Of a DNA stretch of 64,000 nucleotides, positions 62,286-64,000 are shown one piece after another (the first letter of the stretch is position 1; each line of letters starts with the position of its first letter). The notes below the pieces were generated by a model. The model was not told the origin of the DNA. It did not search any database and saw nothing but the letters and a program-made list of their open reading frames with translations. The stretch is from Bacteroidota bacterium (GTDB taxonomy: Bacteria > Bacteroidota > Bacteroidia > Flavobacteriales > Flavobacteriaceae): NCBI GenBank assembly GCA_023434025.1, contig JAEYTL010000028.1, positions 124,001 through 188,000 on the forward strand, read 5' to 3'. The translations under genes were made by a program, and so were the position numbers.

Positions 62286-63110
62286 TTAAACTTCCGGAGA
62301 GCGGTATTTTTGAAATGGAATTTTCAGCAGGTTTATCAGTTTATTGTGCTCTTCGGGTTTCATGTGGGTGTCAACGCCGTAGATGATTTTTTCACGGTCC
62401 AGGTAGGAATAAGTGCCGAAAATCCTGTCCCATACCGAAAAAATATTTCCATAATTACTATCGGTATAAGGCAATTTATAATGATGATGAACTTTGTGCA
62501 TATCCGGTGAGATAATAATATAACTGAGTAATTTATCCCATTTTTTGGGTAGAGGAATATTAGCATGGTTAAACTGAGAAAAAACAACAGATAACGACTG
62601 GTATAAAAAAACCATCCACATGGGCGAGCCTACTATCAGAACTCCAAGTACTGTAAAGACAAACCGAATAACACTTTCTCCGGGGTGGTGCCGGTTGGCT
62701 GAAGTGGTATCTATCCAGGTATCGGTATGGTGAATGAGGTGAAAACGCCATAAAAAACGGACTTTGTGCTCAATGAAATGCACCAGATACGCCCCGATTA
62801 AATCAAGCAATAGTAAGCCAACCAGGGTATAAATCCAACTATTCATGTGTGGAAGCCATTGCAGGATTCCGAAGTTTTGTTGAGTGGCAAAATCAGCAGC
62901 CAGCAGTAAAATAAATGCCATGACAAAATTTACCACCACAGTTGTGAAGGTAAAAAAGAGATTAATACCGGCATGATTGATCTTGTTGTATTGAAACCTG
63001 AAAAGCGGAAAAGCATTTTCAATCAGCCAAAAGACGGTGATTCCACCTACTAAAATTATGCCTCTGTGGAGGGGGGGGATGGTTTCAAAATAATCAATAA
63101 GTGTATTCAT
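62286..63110 (-). CDS. Sterol desaturase/fatty acid hydroxylase superfamily protein
   Basis: 274 aa, four or five helices. Di-iron His clusters HFIEHKVRFLWRFHLIHH, NRHHPGE and HKVHHHYKLPYTDSNYG, ending WDRIFGTY. Family members hydroxylate or desaturate lipids at the membrane. Substrate unknown. Confidence 0.9.
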   Translation of the reverse strand: MNTLIDYFETIPPLHRGIILVGGITVFWLIENAFPLFRFQYNKINHAGINLFFTFTTVVVNFVMAFILLLAADFATQQNFGILQWLPHMNSWIYTLVGLLLLDLIGAYLVHFIEHKVRFLWRFHLIHHTDTWIDTTSANRHHPGESVIRFVFTVLGVLIVGSPMWMVFLYQSLSVVFSQFNHANIPLPKKWDKLLSYIIISPDMHKVHHHYKLPYTDSNYGNIFSVWDRIFGTYSYLDREKIIYGVDTHMKPEEHNKLINLLKIPFQKYRSPEV

Positions 63111-63149
63111 TGAAATGATTTTTTTACTAAAATACTAAAAAATACAAAA

Positions 63150-63752
63150 TTATCGAATGACCCTGAAAGTCAGGTTGATTCTGGGGCTTACCGGTTTATC
63201 GGTTTTGGGAATCTGGTGTTTCCAAAAATGTTGTGTGCTACCTTTCATCAGTAACAGGCTGCCGTGCTCCAGTTTGATTTTTAATCGTGCTTCCCTGATG
63301 GAATTGTGTTGCAGGTGAAACATTCTTTCTGCTCCGAAGCTCACCGATGCAATAACGGGATTTTGTCCTAATTCTTTTTCGTCATCTGCATGCCATCCGT
63401 TACTGTCTTTTCCGTTGCGGTATAAGTTTAAAAGAACTGTGGTGAAGTTTTCCGGGCAAACTTCTTCAACTTCATGTTTTATATGCATCAATAATGGATT
63501 CCATTTGTGCGGATGCATCACAATGTTGGAGTAAGAATAGGTTCTGCCGTCATTTCCAAACAAAGCCGTGAGGCGGGGCTGGGAATGTGTTTTTCCAAAA
63601 ACGGTAATGTTGTCCTGTTGCCAGGGGATTTCATTTTTTAGTTTTTCAAACAATACATTGGCTTTTTCAACGGCAAAAAATCCGGGGTAATAATGTATAT
63701 CAGCGTCCGGCAGGTTGAAAACTGTTTTTTCTATAGGAAACAAGGTATTCAT
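63150..63752 (-). CDS. alkB: AlkB-like 2OG-Fe(II) dioxygenase
   Basis: 200 aa. Iron ligands in WHADDEKELG (His, Asp) and MKGSTQHFWKHQIPK (His); 2OG-binding RINLTFR at the C-terminus; RLTALFGNDGRTYSYS substrate loop. It repairs alkylated bases in DNA/RNA. Length matches the ALKBH2-like bacterial subgroup. Confidence 0.92.
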   Translation of the reverse strand: MNTLFPIEKTVFNLPDADIHYYPGFFAVEKANVLFEKLKNEIPWQQDNITVFGKTHSQPRLTALFGNDGRTYSYSNIVMHPHKWNPLLMHIKHEVEEVCPENFTTVLLNLYRNGKDSNGWHADDEKELGQNPVIASVSFGAERMFHLQHNSIREARLKIKLEHGSLLLMKGSTQHFWKHQIPKTDKPVSPRINLTFRVIR

Positions 63753-63759
63753 TTTGTAA

Positions 63760-63795
63760 AAATAAAAAAAAGCGACAGAGCTACCTATCGCTTTT
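63760..63795 (-). terminator. Terminator of the aquaporin gene
   Basis: Stem of eleven pairs (63768-63778 with 63785-63795, one G-U), 6-nt loop, T-run on the minus strand. Confidence 0.85.
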
Positions 63796-63820
63796 GAGAA
63801 AAAGTGAGATCAGAAAAAGG

Positions 63821-64000
63821 TTAATTTTCCCGGTTTTGCAACATGTTTTTATAAAGGAGCCCGGCAACAACAGCTCCTAAAACAGGGGCAAGCCAGAACA
63901 GCCAGAGTTGTCCTAGGGGTTCTCCTCCGGCAAAGATGGCCTGAGAAGTAGATCTGGCCGGATTTACAGATGTATTGGTAATCGGAATACTGATCAGGTG
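63821..64000 (-). CDS. aqpZ: Aquaporin Z, C-terminal 59 residues (gene continues beyond window)
   Basis: The minus frame reads PITNTSVNPARSTSQAIFAG, containing the second NPA box with the selectivity Arg after it, then LGQLWLFWLAPVLGAVVAGL, a terminal TM helix, and YKNMLQNREN. This is the C-terminal part of AqpZ water channels; the rest lies to the right of 64000. Confidence 0.92.
   Translation of the reverse strand, partial: HLISIPITNTSVNPARSTSQAIFAGGEPLGQLWLFWLAPVLGAVVAGLLYKNMLQNREN

Overview
The window is a stretch of chromosome from a Bacteroidota bacterium, most likely a Flavobacteriaceae member (Flavobacterium-like). Support: low G+C with dense genes, TAnnTTTG-type -7 promoter elements, lipoproteins whose lipobox Cys is followed by S/D-rich surface-export signals, a PorV/PorQ-type outer-membrane protein, and protein families typical of flavobacteria (DUF4105, DUF2805, DUF4369). 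No rRNA, CRISPR array, complete insertion sequence or phage is visible. There is one tRNA (Thr, UGU).

Region 1 (1-25079, + strand) is a polysaccharide locus cut by the left edge of the window. It has five GT2-type and seven GT4-type glycosyltransferases, two hexapeptide acyltransferases, two asparagine-synthetase-like proteins, an MBOAT/SGNH acylation pair, a Wzy-like polymerase, a GT-C-like membrane protein and, last, a WcaJ-type priming glycosyl-phosphotransferase. No Wzx flippase or Wza/Wzc exporter is in view. Part of the cluster (about 3990-6770) is more AT-rich than its surroundings and begins with a 17-codon stub resembling the start of a methyltransferase gene, suggesting a replaced segment.

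Region 2 (25084-41926) holds mostly housekeeping genes: DUF4105, PorV-like protein, phosphatidylserine synthase, GH25 lysozyme, LptB, AhpD-like protein, TatC, KdsD, RecQ, a DUF2891 protein, an FAD oxidoreductase, Idi, QueD, PrxQ and a class I mannose-6-phosphate isomerase. An archaeal-type DEXX-box ATPase gene (37432-38847) sits among them, flanked by near-identical 18-bp AT-rich direct repeats, and looks like an acquired module.

Region 3 (41960-54370) is the most interesting part. It contains tRNA-Thr, a SCO1-like copper chaperone, a small three-Cys protein, an AraC regulator, and an oxidase-like operon of two CydA-like membrane proteins each fused to a C-terminal cytochrome c, plus two single-TM microproteins of 46 and 54 aa. 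A convergent minus-strand operon follows: a second three-Cys protein, two consecutive MbnP/MbnH pairs, and an outer-membrane barrel protein with a CxxCxC segment. Its promoter carries two perfect TACAnnTGTA palindromes of the CopY/BlaI operator type. I read this as a copper acquisition or homeostasis module beside a cytochrome c-linked respiratory complex. A remnant of a second barrel gene lies just upstream.

Region 4 (54393-64000, all minus strand) returns to ordinary genes: DUF4369 lipoprotein, DUF819 permease, M61 peptidase, alpha/beta hydrolase, a DUF2089/membrane-protein operon, two tandem DUF2805 proteins, a sterol-desaturase-family protein, AlkB and the C-terminal end of an AqpZ aquaporin. 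Several of these units end in clear intrinsic terminators.
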